Of a stretch of 64,000 nucleotides of DNA, positions 8,863 to 17,175 are shown piece after piece. Source of the DNA: an uncultured Dehalococcoidia bacterium (GTDB lineage Bacteria > Chloroflexota > Dehalococcoidia > Lucifugimonadales > UBA3495); assembly GCA_951812535.1 (NCBI GenBank), contig CATOSK010000004.1, forward strand, positions 62,001-126,000, written 5' to 3'. Position 1 is the first letter of the stretch. The number at the start of each line of letters is the position of its first letter. Below the pieces are notes generated by a model. That model was not told the DNA's origin. It was given only the letters and a program-made list of their open reading frames with translations, and did no database searches. Position numbers and translations under genes: made by a program.

Positions 8863-9861
8863 ATGCCTTTGGCCGGTAATACGCGCGTCTACGTCGGCGC
8901 GGAAAGTCACGGTCTGTACCGCCTCTCACCGGGAGCCAACGAATGGGAGGTCCTCACCAACGGCCTGCCCGAACGGGTCCAGGTGCAGGGGATCGCATTG
9001 CATCCCGACAAGCCGGAGGTGGTGTTCGCCGGAACCAATCGGGGGCCCTACCGCAGCTCCGACGCCGGAGACCACTGGGAACGCCTGGATTACCCCTCCG
9101 ATGGCCCCGGGGTTTGGTCCTTCATGTTCCGCCCCGGTGACCCCAGGGTCATGTACCTGGGCACAGCTCCCGGGGAGATCCACCGCAGCGTGAACGGGGG
9201 GGACTCCTGGCAGAAGCTGCCCGCTGCCATGGGCTCCAACGAGTGCCAGATGGCCTTCCCCACCCGGGTGATCGGTCTGGCTGCCGACCCCAACTTCCCC
9301 GACGAGATTTACGCCGCCCTGGAGGTCGCCGGCGTTATCCGGAGCGCCGACGGAGGCGACACCTGGGATGAAGTGACGGGTAACCTGGCCCCCAGCGAGG
9401 ATACCCTTGACCTCCACGGGGTCCAGTGCAGCGCCGCGTCCCCTCACACGGTGTTCATCACGACCAGGCAGGGGCCATTCCTCAGCCCGGACCGGGCCGG
9501 CAGCGGAGAATGGATACCCATCCAATTCGGCAACTTCTCGGAGATTACCTACACCAGGGACCTGTGGGCCGCTCCCTACGACCCCAACCTCATGTACGTA
9601 TCCATCGGGGCAGCCGCCCGCAGCAGCCAGGGAGCCCTCTACCGGAGCCGGGACCTTTTCCGCACCTTTGAGCCGGTCGGGTCCGGCATCACCGCCAACA
9701 GCACGATGATGGCGGTCCGCGCCGATACCCGGGCCCCGGCCAACGTCTTCTGCGTCGCCCGGGACGGCGAGGCCTTTGGGTCATCCGACGAAGGTTCCAC
9801 CTGGACGGCGTATCCGTTGCCCATCGATGCCAAGGAAGTACGCGGCTTGGCTGTCGGGTAA
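8863..9861 (+). CDS. BNR/sialidase-like beta-propeller protein
   Basis: A 332-residue protein built of repeated propeller blades with Asp-box-like motifs: SSDAGDHWERL, SVNGGDSWQKL, SADGGDTWDEV, SSDEGSTWTAY, spaced 50-110 residues apart. This is the BNR/YCF48/glycosidase-like fold, which by itself does not prove sialidase activity. No signal peptide is seen, so it is probably cytoplasmic or exported by an unrecognised route. The ATG at 8863 follows a near-perfect AAGGAGG (8848-8854); a GTG at 8854 lies inside that site and is rejected. Function unknown. Confidence 0.85.
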   Translation: MPLAGNTRVYVGAESHGLYRLSPGANEWEVLTNGLPERVQVQGIALHPDKPEVVFAGTNRGPYRSSDAGDHWERLDYPSDGPGVWSFMFRPGDPRVMYLGTAPGEIHRSVNGGDSWQKLPAAMGSNECQMAFPTRVIGLAADPNFPDEIYAALEVAGVIRSADGGDTWDEVTGNLAPSEDTLDLHGVQCSAASPHTVFITTRQGPFLSPDRAGSGEWIPIQFGNFSEITYTRDLWAAPYDPNLMYVSIGAAARSSQGALYRSRDLFRTFEPVGSGITANSTMMAVRADTRAPANVFCVARDGEAFGSSDEGSTWTAYPLPIDAKEVRGLAVG

Positions 9862-9911
9862 GGGGAGAGGTATCGGGATTTGCCCGGCCACCAACAGGCG
9901 AGGAAGCGGAA

Positions 9912-9946
9912 GAGACCACCGGCGGACTGACCGCCCCGGTGGTCTC
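9912..9946. terminator. Bidirectional stem-loop between convergent genes
   Basis: An 11-bp perfect stem GAGACCACCGG / CCGGTGGTCTC with a 13-base loop lies between the ends of the propeller gene (+) and the thioredoxin-like gene (-). Neither side has a clean T-tract, so it is a likely but not classical terminator. Confidence 0.5.
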
Positions 9947-10022
9947 TCAATGTGCTGTGTCTCAGGTTTTCCGGTGGATGCCCTGCCCATGCATCCCGCC
10001 GGAGGGGACTGGCAAGGGCCCC

Positions 10023-10607
10023 CTAGCCGACGCTGGATTGCAGCAGCTCGACAATCTCCGTGACGCTGGCCCTTTGCCAGTCCTCGGCCTTCGCGCCAGT
10101 GCGGGCACGCCGTTCCCGCCCGAACTCCTGGTCGGTAATGTCGGGATTCTCCGCGCGGATGGCTTCCTCGATCTCGACCATTTCCCGGTCCGCGGCTTCC
10201 GGACGCTCGATCCAGTGGCAGATATACTGGTGGTCCCTGGTGTAGAAGACCGCCGTCGGGATGGACATCCACTCCCCGTTCTTGAGGAACTCGTTCATTA
10301 TGTCGTGGTGCTGGTCCCGGGGGAACACGCTCATCTCGAAACCGCCGGCTTCGGCAATCCTGGCCAGGATGGGCAGTCCCCGCACCACGTCGCCGCACCA
10401 GTCCTCGCATAGCACCAGCATCCTGGCTGGGCCGTCGGGACGCTGGTTCAGAGACTGGAGGGCCTGGGTCTCTTCATCGGAAACCTGGAAGGCATCGTAA
10501 TAGGCGTCCATCCGCGCCTTGTTCACATTGATCTGGGCCATGTAGTCCGGATATGTGAACCCTTCGCTGAACCTTTGGGGAGTTACCACGCTGGTCTCAC
10601 GGGCCAT
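10023..10607 (-). CDS. Thioredoxin-fold protein with CEDWCGD motif
   Basis: A 194-residue cytoplasmic protein of the thioredoxin-like family with a CxxxC-type motif (LVLCEDWCGDVVRG), as in the Thioredoxin_9 group, followed by a cis-Pro region near WMSIPTAVFY. The ATG start is supported by GGAGG eight bases upstream. It is the second gene after the glutaredoxin-like selenoprotein gene on the same strand, with 104 bp between them, so the two may form a small redox operon. Partner and substrate are unknown. Confidence 0.8.
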   Translation of the reverse strand: MARETSVVTPQRFSEGFTYPDYMAQINVNKARMDAYYDAFQVSDEETQALQSLNQRPDGPARMLVLCEDWCGDVVRGLPILARIAEAGGFEMSVFPRDQHHDIMNEFLKNGEWMSIPTAVFYTRDHQYICHWIERPEAADREMVEIEEAIRAENPDITDQEFGRERRARTGAKAEDWQRASVTEIVELLQSSVG

Positions 10608-10711
10608 AACAAACCTCCAAGGCTATATGGTTGCAATTGGTCTGGACTGCCGAGTCTCATCCGGTCGAACTGGGTCCACGGGAGCGGGCCAACGGCCCGT
10701 CAACCGATTTC

Positions 10712-10927
10712 TCAACCCGTGTGCCCCTCGAACCCGATCTCCACCGTGCCGTCGGGGTAAACGATGATGGGCACGGTATCCCCGTAGTCCAGGGCTTCGT
10801 CAAGGGTCTCCTGGGATTGGTCCACCCGCCGTTCCTCGTACTGGATCTTCTGGCGGCGCCACGCGTCGCGCAACCGGTCGCTGGCTGGTCAAACGGTGAG
10901 GGTATAGACGATGGGAATGTCGGCCAT
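10712..10927 (-). CDS. Glutaredoxin-like selenoprotein (in-frame UGA as Sec13)
   Basis: ATG at 10927, after GGGAGG, opens a 71-codon frame with one internal TGA at 10891-10889 (codon 13) and a final TGA at 10714-10712. Read through, the protein begins MADIPIVYTLTV-U-PAS and continues with a thioredoxin fold: a helix DRLRDAWRRQKIQYEERRVD, the cis-Pro motif DTVPIIVY and a GFEGHTG ending. The UGA falls exactly where glutaredoxins have the catalytic Cys of CxxC/CxxS, giving UxxS. A GC-rich stem-loop (4+3 bp with a bulged G and GGUU in the loop) can form just after the UGA. The alternative is a Cys-to-stop mutation or error. The second UGA gene of this window favours Sec. Confidence 0.75.
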
Positions 10928-11034
10928 GGGAGCCTCCCGCTGGGCTAGGTACGGCAATTCTACAATGCGCGCACTGTGATGTCATTACGGGCGCGAACCG
11001 GGGCGTCGGGGCGGTCCATGCTCCGCGCCCAACC

Positions 11035-11063
11035 TTGTCCATGGAAACCCCCGCCGATATAAT
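11035..11063 (+). promoter_or_regulatory. Sigma70-type promoter of the ABM monooxygenase gene
   Basis: TTGTCC (11035-11040), 17-bp spacer, TATAAT (11058-11063), a perfect -10 box. Transcription would start near 11070, about 55 bases before the TTG start codon. Confidence 0.65.
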
Positions 11064-11125
11064 TGGCCCATGCCTTCGGGTCCAGTCTCAGGGTCACGCT
11101 CCCCGAACGGCAAAGAGGAGGAAAG

Positions 11126-11455
11126 TTGATAGCCCTTGTAGTAACCATCAACATTAAACCTGGATTCAAGGACCAGTTCATGGAGTCCATGCTGGGGGAT
11201 GCCCGCGGTTCCAACAACGACGAGCCGGGGTGCCTGCGCTTCGACGTCCTCCAGGACAACGAGGACGAGAACCGGTTGCACCTGTTCGAGGTTTACCAGG
11301 ACGATGCGGCGGTGGATGCCCACCGCAACGCCCCCCACTACCTCAAGTGGCGTGAGGAGTGCGCGGACTGGTTCGCCACCGAGAACGTCCGCCGGCTAGC
11401 CACCCCGGTCTACCCGCCGCCGGAAAAGTGGGAGAAGCGCCCTCCGGTGGACTAG
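11126..11455 (+). CDS. Antibiotic biosynthesis monooxygenase (ABM)-domain protein
   Basis: A 109-residue single-domain ABM/YgiN-like protein, a dimeric alpha+beta barrel fold. Sequence features are the opening beta strand IALVVTINIKPGFKDQF, then EPGCLRFDVLQDNEDENRLHLFEVYQD and the histidine segment HRNAPHYLKW, all usual for the LsrG/YgiN group. The TTG start is set by AGAGGAGG (11114-11121); the frame reaches further upstream but over the promoter. Members include cofactor-free oxygenases and isomerases; the substrate here cannot be told. It is followed by a strong terminator, so monocistronic. Confidence 0.85.
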   Translation: MIALVVTINIKPGFKDQFMESMLGDARGSNNDEPGCLRFDVLQDNEDENRLHLFEVYQDDAAVDAHRNAPHYLKWREECADWFATENVRRLATPVYPPPEKWEKRPPVD

Positions 11456-11478
11456 CCGCGCCTCTGGCCAGACCCAAG

Positions 11479-11515
11479 AACCGCAGCCCGTTCAATGGGG
11501 CTGCGGTTGTTTTAT
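11479..11515 (+). terminator. Rho-independent terminator after ABM gene
   Basis: Stem AACCGCAGCCC / GGGCTGCGGTT (11 bp) followed by GTTTTATT. It lies 23 bp after the ABM stop and 8 bp before the end of the convergent hemL-like gene. Confidence 0.85.
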
Positions 11516-11522
11516 TGGACTC

Positions 11523-12851
11523 CTATCGGTTGCGTTCCAGCACCTTGCGGAAGGCCGCGCAGAAATCCGCGATGTCTTCCTCAGTGATCAGGGTAGACAA
11601 GGACCCGACCAGGTTGGACGCAACCAATACGCCCTCGTTCAGGAGGCCTAGGAACATCCGGTGCCTCAGGTCCGCGTCCTCGGCGGCAATGTCCCGATAG
11701 GTGCGGACCTCCGCAGACGTGAAGTGGATTCCAAAAAGCGAACCCAGGCCGGTGACCTGCACCGGCGTTTCCAGTTCCGTGCAGACTTTCCTGACGCCCT
11801 GCCTGAGCGTCTCGGTCAGCTCGGCCAGATTGCGGTAAACGGACGGCGTGAGCAACTCCATAGTCGTGGCTCCGGCAACCATTGTGACCGGGTTGGCGTT
11901 GAACGTGCCGGCATGGGAGACTCTGGGCCCCCTGGTGGGGTCGTACAAGTCCATGATGTCCTTCCGCCCGCCGAAGGCGCCGACGGGAAATCCTCCGCCG
12001 ACAATTTTGCCCAGGGAAGTCAGGTCAGGGGTAACCCCGTAGGTTTCCTGGGCCCCTCCCTGAGCCACTCGGAAGCTGATGACCTCGTCGAATATGAGCA
12101 GGCTTCCGTTGTCCTGGGTGAAGTCGCGGAGCATGTCCAGGAACTCCGGGTCTGCCGGGACCATCCCCACGGACCCAAGCACCGGTTCTACAATCACCGC
12201 TGCCAGGTCTTCCCGGTTTTCCTCGAGGATCCGTCGTGCCGTTTGTGTTTCGTTGAAGGGTATGATGACTACGTCGAGCGCGACGTAGTCCGGCAGTCCC
12301 GCGCTGGCTGGAACGGGACGGGGATTGTCCGCGTCGCCGGCTGATGCCGGGTCGACCCGCACGCTGACGCTGACGGAGTCGTGAGTCCCGTGATAACCCC
12401 CCTCGGCCTTGGCGAACCGCTGGCGGCCGGTGAAGGCCCGCGCGGCTCGGAGGGTGTTAAGGGTGGCCTCGGTCCCGGAATTGGTGAACCTTACCTGGTC
12501 AAACGACGGGACACGCTCGCAGAGCAGCTTGGCCAACCGTACCTGGGTCCTGCTGGGGGCGTTGTATGCCAAGCCCTTCGACGCTTGCTCGGCAACGGCC
12601 CGGAGGACCGGTTCGGGGCCGTGACCGAGGATCATGGTGGTCATGGTGTTGATGAAGTCGAGCCGGTCGACGCCGTCGGCGTCAACCACGTGGCACCCAG
12701 AGGCGGACTCAATGAAGATGGGGTATGGATTCCAGAAGATCGAGTTGCGGCTGTCTCCCCCGGGGAGGTATTCCCTGGCGTCTTCCCAAAGGGCGCGGGA
12801 GTTTGGAGTCAGTTGCAGGTAGCGTTCCAACTCGCTGTCGGTGCGGACCAT
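11523..12851 (-). CDS. Glutamate-1-semialdehyde aminomutase-like class III aminotransferase
   Basis: A 442-residue PLP enzyme of the HemL group. Visible features: the N-terminal YLPGGDSRNSIF (as in GSAM), LGHGPEPV, the PLP phosphate loop NSGTEATLNTLR, FDEVISFR, and the lysine segment SLGKIVGGGFPVGAFGG that forms the Schiff base. Start chosen at ATG 12851 (MVRTDSELERYL), with GAGGAG upstream; an upstream in-frame codon at 12896 is less likely. No other heme gene is nearby, and many bacteria have several HemL paralogues with other substrates, so I do not assign the symbol hemL. Confidence 0.85.
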   Translation of the reverse strand: MVRTDSELERYLQLTPNSRALWEDAREYLPGGDSRNSIFWNPYPIFIESASGCHVVDADGVDRLDFINTMTTMILGHGPEPVLRAVAEQASKGLAYNAPSRTQVRLAKLLCERVPSFDQVRFTNSGTEATLNTLRAARAFTGRQRFAKAEGGYHGTHDSVSVSVRVDPASAGDADNPRPVPASAGLPDYVALDVVIIPFNETQTARRILEENREDLAAVIVEPVLGSVGMVPADPEFLDMLRDFTQDNGSLLIFDEVISFRVAQGGAQETYGVTPDLTSLGKIVGGGFPVGAFGGRKDIMDLYDPTRGPRVSHAGTFNANPVTMVAGATTMELLTPSVYRNLAELTETLRQGVRKVCTELETPVQVTGLGSLFGIHFTSAEVRTYRDIAAEDADLRHRMFLGLLNEGVLVASNLVGSLSTLITEEDIADFCAAFRKVLERNR

Positions 12852-12940
12852 ATCTTTGCAGGTCTCCTCGCTGGGATGTGGCGCCCATAATAGCACGGCA
12901 GCGCCGCAAGGCGCCGGGATTCGGGCGCCGGGGAACGAAA

Positions 12941-12969
12941 CAGCGGCCGGAATTAAATTCCGGCCGCTG
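12941..12969 (-). terminator. Terminator of the minCDE operon
   Basis: A 13-bp perfect palindromic stem (CAGCGGCCGGAAT / ATTCCGGCCGCTG, 3-base loop) 31 bp after the minE stop. On the - strand it is followed by TTTCGTT. Confidence 0.75.
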
Positions 12970-12999
12970 AAGTCCCGTCCTGCTTATGCGGTGAAGCAG

Positions 13000-13269
13000 C
13001 TATTGGGCTGGGGCCCGCCGCATATCCTTGACCCGAATGTTGGAGACGAGAAACACCGATTCGTCCAGCCTGCGGATGGCGAATTCCTGGAACTCGTCGT
13101 TGACCACCAGGTACTGGGACATCGCGGCTCTCAGGTCATGTTTGAGAGCTTCCATCATTTCCGGGGCGAGGTCCATCCGGTCCCGCATCAAAGCCAGGTG
13201 AAGCCTGTCCCGGGCTGCGTTTTTCGTTTCGCTTTTTCTGGTGACGACCCACCGTATCAGATCACGCAT
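13000..13269 (-). CDS. minE: Cell division topological specificity factor MinE
   Basis: An 89-residue MinE, which binds MinD, stimulates its ATPase and gives the oscillation that places the division site. The start is ATG 13269 (MRDLIRWVVTRKSETKNAARDRLHLALMRDR); the amphipathic N-terminal helix and the ARDRLHLAL MinD-binding stretch are as in the family. It overlaps the minD stop by 8 bp. A longer frame from 13323 is only a shadow inside minD. Last gene of minC-minD-minE. Confidence 0.9.
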   Translation of the reverse strand: MRDLIRWVVTRKSETKNAARDRLHLALMRDRMDLAPEMMEALKHDLRAAMSQYLVVNDEFQEFAIRRLDESVFLVSNIRVKDMRRAPAQ

Positions 13270-14080
13270 GAGAGTACGCTCCCCGATTGATGCCCATGAT
13301 AACCCGCACCTTGTCCATGACACCGGATTTGGGCCGCAATTCCATTAGAGGAACATCGTCGCCGTCAATGCGGGCCGCGATGCGGGAAAATGCTGCGCCT
13401 GAAGTGGAACGCTTGTCGTGGATGACAGGAACGCCCTGGTTGGTGGCGATTATCAGGCGGTCGTCGGCGGGAACCATGCCGATTACATCGATGGCCAACA
13501 GTTCGACAATGTCCTCCTTGCCCATCATGTCCCCTCTCTTGACCATGCCGGGCCTGACGCGATTGATGATGAGCCGCGGGTTGTGCAATCCTTCCGCTTC
13601 CAGCAGCCCGATCACCCGGTCAGCGTCGCGAATGGCGGAGACCTCAGGGGTCGTGACGATTATGGCCTCGTGGGCTGCGCCAATGGCGTTCTTGAACCCC
13701 TGCTCGATGCCGGCGGGACAATCGATCAGAACGTAATCGAACTCGCCTTCCAACCTGCCGCACAACGTCTTGAGTTGTTCCCGGTCGATGCAGTTCTTGT
13801 CCCTCGTCTGGGCAGCCGGAATCAGGTAGAGATTCGAGTCGTTCTTATCCCGGATCAATCCCTGGTGGAGTTTGCAGTTGCCTTCGATTATGTCCACGAG
13901 GTCGTATACGATGCGGTTCTCCAACCCCATGACGACGTCGAGGTTGCGGAGGCCGATGTCGGTATCGATCACGGCAACGCGGTGGCCACGCATGGCCAAC
14001 CCGGCGCCAATGTTGGCAGTGGTGGTGGTCTTGCCTACACCACCCTTTCCGGAAGTAATAACGATGGTCTTACCCGTCAT
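13262..14080 (-). CDS. minD: Septum site-determining ATPase MinD
   Basis: A 272-residue deviant-Walker ATPase that recruits MinC to the membrane. Seen: ITSGKGGVGKTTTTANIG (deviant Walker A with the signature Lys), DTDIGLRNLDVVMG, YVLIDCPAGIEQGF. The C-terminal tail VRVIMGINRGAYSHA takes the place of the membrane-targeting helix but is less clearly amphipathic than in E. coli. The start is supported by GGGAGGAA. It overlaps minC by 11 bp and minE by 8 bp, so the operon is tightly coupled. Confidence 0.96.
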   Translation of the reverse strand: MTGKTIVITSGKGGVGKTTTTANIGAGLAMRGHRVAVIDTDIGLRNLDVVMGLENRIVYDLVDIIEGNCKLHQGLIRDKNDSNLYLIPAAQTRDKNCIDREQLKTLCGRLEGEFDYVLIDCPAGIEQGFKNAIGAAHEAIIVTTPEVSAIRDADRVIGLLEAEGLHNPRLIINRVRPGMVKRGDMMGKEDIVELLAIDVIGMVPADDRLIIATNQGVPVIHDKRSTSGAAFSRIAARIDGDDVPLMELRPKSGVMDKVRVIMGINRGAYSHA

Positions 14081-15023
14081 ACAGTGTTCCTCCCATATAG
14101 GTTGCGAACCGGCCGGCGTAGTTCTGGACGAAAACCGACTGCCGGCGGACGTAGGCTATCTCGGGCCTGCTTGGACCGGCCCTGGGGCGCTTCTTTCCTT
14201 CGGGAGCGATGCCGACGTGGGGACCGATCTGGAGCCGCGGAGCCTGCAGAACCGTTGCAACTATTACCGCTGTCGGGTCTCCGGAAGCTCCAGCGTGGGC
14301 AACGCCGCGAAGGGTGCCGTATACGAAGATATCGCCGTCCGCAATCAACTCGGCCCCCGGGTTAACATCCGCGAGGACCACGATGTCTCCGGGGTAGGAG
14401 ATGACTTCACCGGAGCGGCAGGTTGTCTTTAGGAGCAATGCTACTTCGCCCCGGTCCAATTGCTCTGGAGCACCGGGCTGGGGCGCCGCCTTCCCAGCCG
14501 ACCAAGGTGCGTGGCTGTCGCGGGCTGGTTTCGCAGTGTTGGAGGACCCTTCCAAGCGGCCGGATGCTGCCGCTTCACCACTTTGAAAGGCGGAGGATGC
14601 CACGGTGGTCCGGGAGGCTCCTTTTCTCACTGCCGATCCCATCTTGGATGGGAGGAGCTTTGGGTCGTTGTGCGAGATGCCGGAGGCTTCCTGCCGGCCT
14701 GGAAGGAGAGGTTCGGGTGAGGGATCACCGGAGTTGGGGACAGGATCCACCGCGGCTTCTTCGATGGACAACTCCCCCAAGAACCGGGAGACGGTCACTC
14801 CGGTCTCGGCATCCAGGAGTTCCTTGATCGTGACGAGTTCGTTGCTGCGGAGCATCCTCCGCCCGACGCTGACTGCCACGGTGCCATTGGAATACAGGAA
14901 ACGGTTCCCGGCGACGTGGGAACGGAGGGCATCAAGGGCTTTGCCTATGGGGGCATCGTCGTCGATGTTGACGCTGACGTTGGAACCTCGGCCGATGACC
15001 CGGACCAGATCGTTATCCGACAT
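14070..15023 (-). CDS. minC: Septum site-determining protein MinC
   Basis: A 317-residue FtsZ polymerisation inhibitor. The C-terminal 110 residues are the MinC beta-helix domain (SGEVISYPGDIVVLADVNPGAE, ADGDIFVYGTLRGVAHAG), which binds MinD and FtsZ. The N-terminal 90 residues form a less conserved domain, and a Ser/Ala/Pro-rich linker of about 90 residues (roughly 100-190) separates them, making it longer than the usual 220-240 residues. A TTGAAA/TATAAA promoter lies upstream at 15181-15210. Confidence 0.93.
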   Translation of the reverse strand: MSDNDLVRVIGRGSNVSVNIDDDAPIGKALDALRSHVAGNRFLYSNGTVAVSVGRRMLRSNELVTIKELLDAETGVTVSRFLGELSIEEAAVDPVPNSGDPSPEPLLPGRQEASGISHNDPKLLPSKMGSAVRKGASRTTVASSAFQSGEAAASGRLEGSSNTAKPARDSHAPWSAGKAAPQPGAPEQLDRGEVALLLKTTCRSGEVISYPGDIVVLADVNPGAELIADGDIFVYGTLRGVAHAGASGDPTAVIVATVLQAPRLQIGPHVGIAPEGKKRPRAGPSRPEIAYVRRQSVFVQNYAGRFATYMGGTLYDG

Positions 15024-15180
15024 CTATTGAATCCCGCCCGCTTCCGCATTCGGAAAGTTGGCTTGCCAAAGGATTGCGGCGCGCCGGGGGATGAGGGAAA
15101 AGACGGCGACAGGAGCCGGCAGGGGGAAACAGGAGAAACAACTGCCCAGCCCAAACACATCCACCCGGGGTTGCCTCTGC

Positions 15181-15210
15181 TTTATATCAATCGCGTTTAT
15201 GTAATTTCAA
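15181..15210 (-). promoter_or_regulatory. Promoter of minCDE
   Basis: On the - strand TTGAAA (15210-15205), 18-bp spacer, TATAAA (15186-15181), about 150 bases before minC. The 309-bp gap 15024-15332 otherwise holds only the terminator of the MFS gene. Confidence 0.55.
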
Positions 15211-15268
15211 GGAGTTTGGGCGACTGATTCGCGAGTTTTATGTCTATCGGGAAACACAGCAATGCGAA

Positions 15269-15297
15269 GGGGCCACCGCTATCACCGCGGTGGCCCC
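15269..15297 (-). terminator. Stem-loop terminator after the MFS gene
   Basis: Perfect 11-bp stem GGGGCCACCGC / GCGGTGGCCCC with a 7-base loop, 36 bp after the MFS stop. The - strand continues TTCGCATTG, a weak T-tract. Confidence 0.65.
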
Positions 15298-15332
15298 GAT
15301 TGGCGCAGAGTGGAGCAGATTGGCGGCCGGGC

Positions 15333-16733
15333 TCAGTCATCGCCAGCGGCGGCAACAGCCGGAGCGGCAACCGGGCGGGCTTCTCCCCGGAAGTAGATGC
15401 CCCTCCAGAATGGCAGGAGGATGGTGAAAAGGACCACCACGGTGAACAGTGCACCGACGAATGCCATCACCAGTCCAACAGGCCAGATGTCAGCCAACCG
15501 TCCGTAAAGCAGATTCGCGAAGGCCATGCTGCCGCCGACGTGCATGGAGTACACCGAGGCCACCCGTCCGCGAATCTCGTCGGGGACGACCTGCTGGATG
15601 ATGGTGTGGGTGATGGTCATGAAGCCGGCGGTACCCAAACCCATGAGGACCGCAGCCGTCAGGGAGATGCCCGTCGAGGCGGATAATCCCAAGCCTATGG
15701 GGGTCAAGCTGCTGGTGAAACCGAGCAGGAGGAAGATCCGCCCACGAGTCAGGTGGCTGATTATCCCCCCAACGAATACAGAGGAGACGAGGGCTCCCAG
15801 CCCAAGGGCGGACATTAGGAGAAACACGTGGTCCTGGTTGAATCTTGCCCCGGCAGGGGTGAGCTTCTCCTGGGCCAGGGGCGGTAGCATGGACTCGAAG
15901 GACATGACCAGAACGCAGTGGGCGACAGCCATCAGGATGATGCCAAACACCAAAGGCGTGCTATAGGCGTAGGCGAAGCCGGCGGTGGTATTGGCCCAGA
16001 AACTGCGCCGGCGGTCGATCACCCCACTGGACACGGTGCGGATGTTCAGGGCGGAAATCAACGCCAGGAGATAGAAGGTGGCGCAGGCCCAGAAGACCAG
16101 GGCCGAGGTCCCGAGCCCCGAAGCAACCGCCTCGGCGTCCAGCAAATTGTCTCCCTGGCCCAGGCCGCCAACCCCGGCGAGGTAGGACACAAAGAACAGG
16201 ATCATAGGGCCGAAGAGGCGGGAACCCTGCTGCATGGCCTCGTTGAGGGCCACGGCGTTGGGGAGCCGTTCACGGTCGACCAGGTTGGGGGCCAGGGATT
16301 GGGCGGCGGTCTGCTGGGTAGCGCGAAGGGTGCCGTTGATCACAGCAAGGGCGACAACATAGAGCGGGTTGCCAATGCCCATCATTACGAGGACCGCCAT
16401 GACGGAAGCCTGGGCAATCTGAAGGATGTATATCCACTGAAGGAGGGACTTGCGGGTAACGCGGTCAGCCAGGTAACCGATGAAGGGGGTGGCGAAGAAG
16501 CGGGGCGACATGGCTGCGAAGGTGACGAGGCCAACCCACAGCCCGCGGGTGCCTTCAAGTTCGGGAATTCCGAAGACCCATGCGCCTCGGGCTACGATGA
16601 GAGCCCATGCACCGCTGCCGCTGCACAGAGTGGCGAAGGCCAGGAACCGGTAGTCGCGGAATACGAGGGCGGCGAGGAAACGGTTGGCCTTGGCTGAGAA
16701 ATAACCTCGTTGAGGCGCTTGCGCTGCAGCCAT
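15333..16733 (-). CDS. MFS transporter (EntS/MFS_3-like)
   Basis: A 466-residue membrane protein with about 12 hydrophobic helices, e.g. FRDYRFLAFATLCSGSGAWA at the start and the motif-A-like GYLADRVTRKSLLQW between helices 2 and 3. This sequence pattern is typical of the MFS_3/enterobactin-exporter-like group found in many bacteria as drug or siderophore exporters. The ATG start has AGGAG seven bases upstream. Its own promoter (16867-16894) and terminator make it a single-gene unit; the substrate cannot be inferred. Confidence 0.88.
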   Translation of the reverse strand: MAAAQAPQRGYFSAKANRFLAALVFRDYRFLAFATLCSGSGAWALIVARGAWVFGIPELEGTRGLWVGLVTFAAMSPRFFATPFIGYLADRVTRKSLLQWIYILQIAQASVMAVLVMMGIGNPLYVVALAVINGTLRATQQTAAQSLAPNLVDRERLPNAVALNEAMQQGSRLFGPMILFFVSYLAGVGGLGQGDNLLDAEAVASGLGTSALVFWACATFYLLALISALNIRTVSSGVIDRRRSFWANTTAGFAYAYSTPLVFGIILMAVAHCVLVMSFESMLPPLAQEKLTPAGARFNQDHVFLLMSALGLGALVSSVFVGGIISHLTRGRIFLLLGFTSSLTPIGLGLSASTGISLTAAVLMGLGTAGFMTITHTIIQQVVPDEIRGRVASVYSMHVGGSMAFANLLYGRLADIWPVGLVMAFVGALFTVVVLFTILLPFWRGIYFRGEARPVAAPAVAAAGDD

Positions 16734-16866
16734 GGGGCTACTCCTAATTTCGTCTCACCCCGCCTGGCGAGAGCAGGAATCCATATTAGCGGGTGGGGGA
16801 GAACGCTCAGACGCGCAGGAATCAACAGGAATCGATCCGAACGCGCTGGGTTGGCAGTGTTAACGC

Positions 16867-16894
16867 ATTATACTCCCCGAGGTCAGACGGTCAA
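16867..16894 (-). promoter_or_regulatory. Promoter of the MFS gene
   Basis: On the - strand TTGACC (16894-16889), 16-bp spacer, TATAAT (16872-16867). Transcription would start near 16860, about 127 bases before the ATG. The gap 16734-17175 also has a degenerate copy of the 'RHSRAGGN'-type dispersed repeat near 16749-16785; no gene is seen in it. Confidence 0.65.
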
Positions 16895-16994
16895 CCGGAG
16901 CGAAGACTTGGCAAGAGGCCGGGCCGCGGTGAGCGATTCCGGGTATGTGACCCTCCGTTATCGATACGACCGGGATTGGGGGAAATTCGCGGGG

Positions 16995-17011
16995 TGTGAC
17001 AAACTGCGACA
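16995..17011 (-). repeat. Pair of TGTCRCA heptamers 10 bp apart
   Basis: On the - strand TGTCGCA (17011-17005) and TGTCACA (17001-16995), exactly 10 bp apart. Same spacing and core (TGTC.CA) as the arrays at 8570 and 45006. Confidence 0.4.
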
Positions 17012-17175
17012 TTTGCCTACATCTGAGCGCCGGCCGGGCCACCTGTTGTCGCGGGCTGGGACTGAAGAGTCCGGTCCTGTGGTTGTTTTGACGTTTGGGT
17101 TTCGCGATTTTGTCATCTTTGGTGGCAGGGGTTGAGGACAATGGTGCAAGCCCAGGACATTCTTCGGGCCCCTTT

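Noticed and set aside
8570..17011. Possible 8.4-kb transposon between the heptamer array at 8570 (+) and the inverted pair at 16995 (-)
   Set aside because: The interior holds housekeeping genes (minCDE, a hemL-like gene) and no transposase, and the heptamers at the two ends differ (TCTCA/TCCCA against TCGCA/TCACA).
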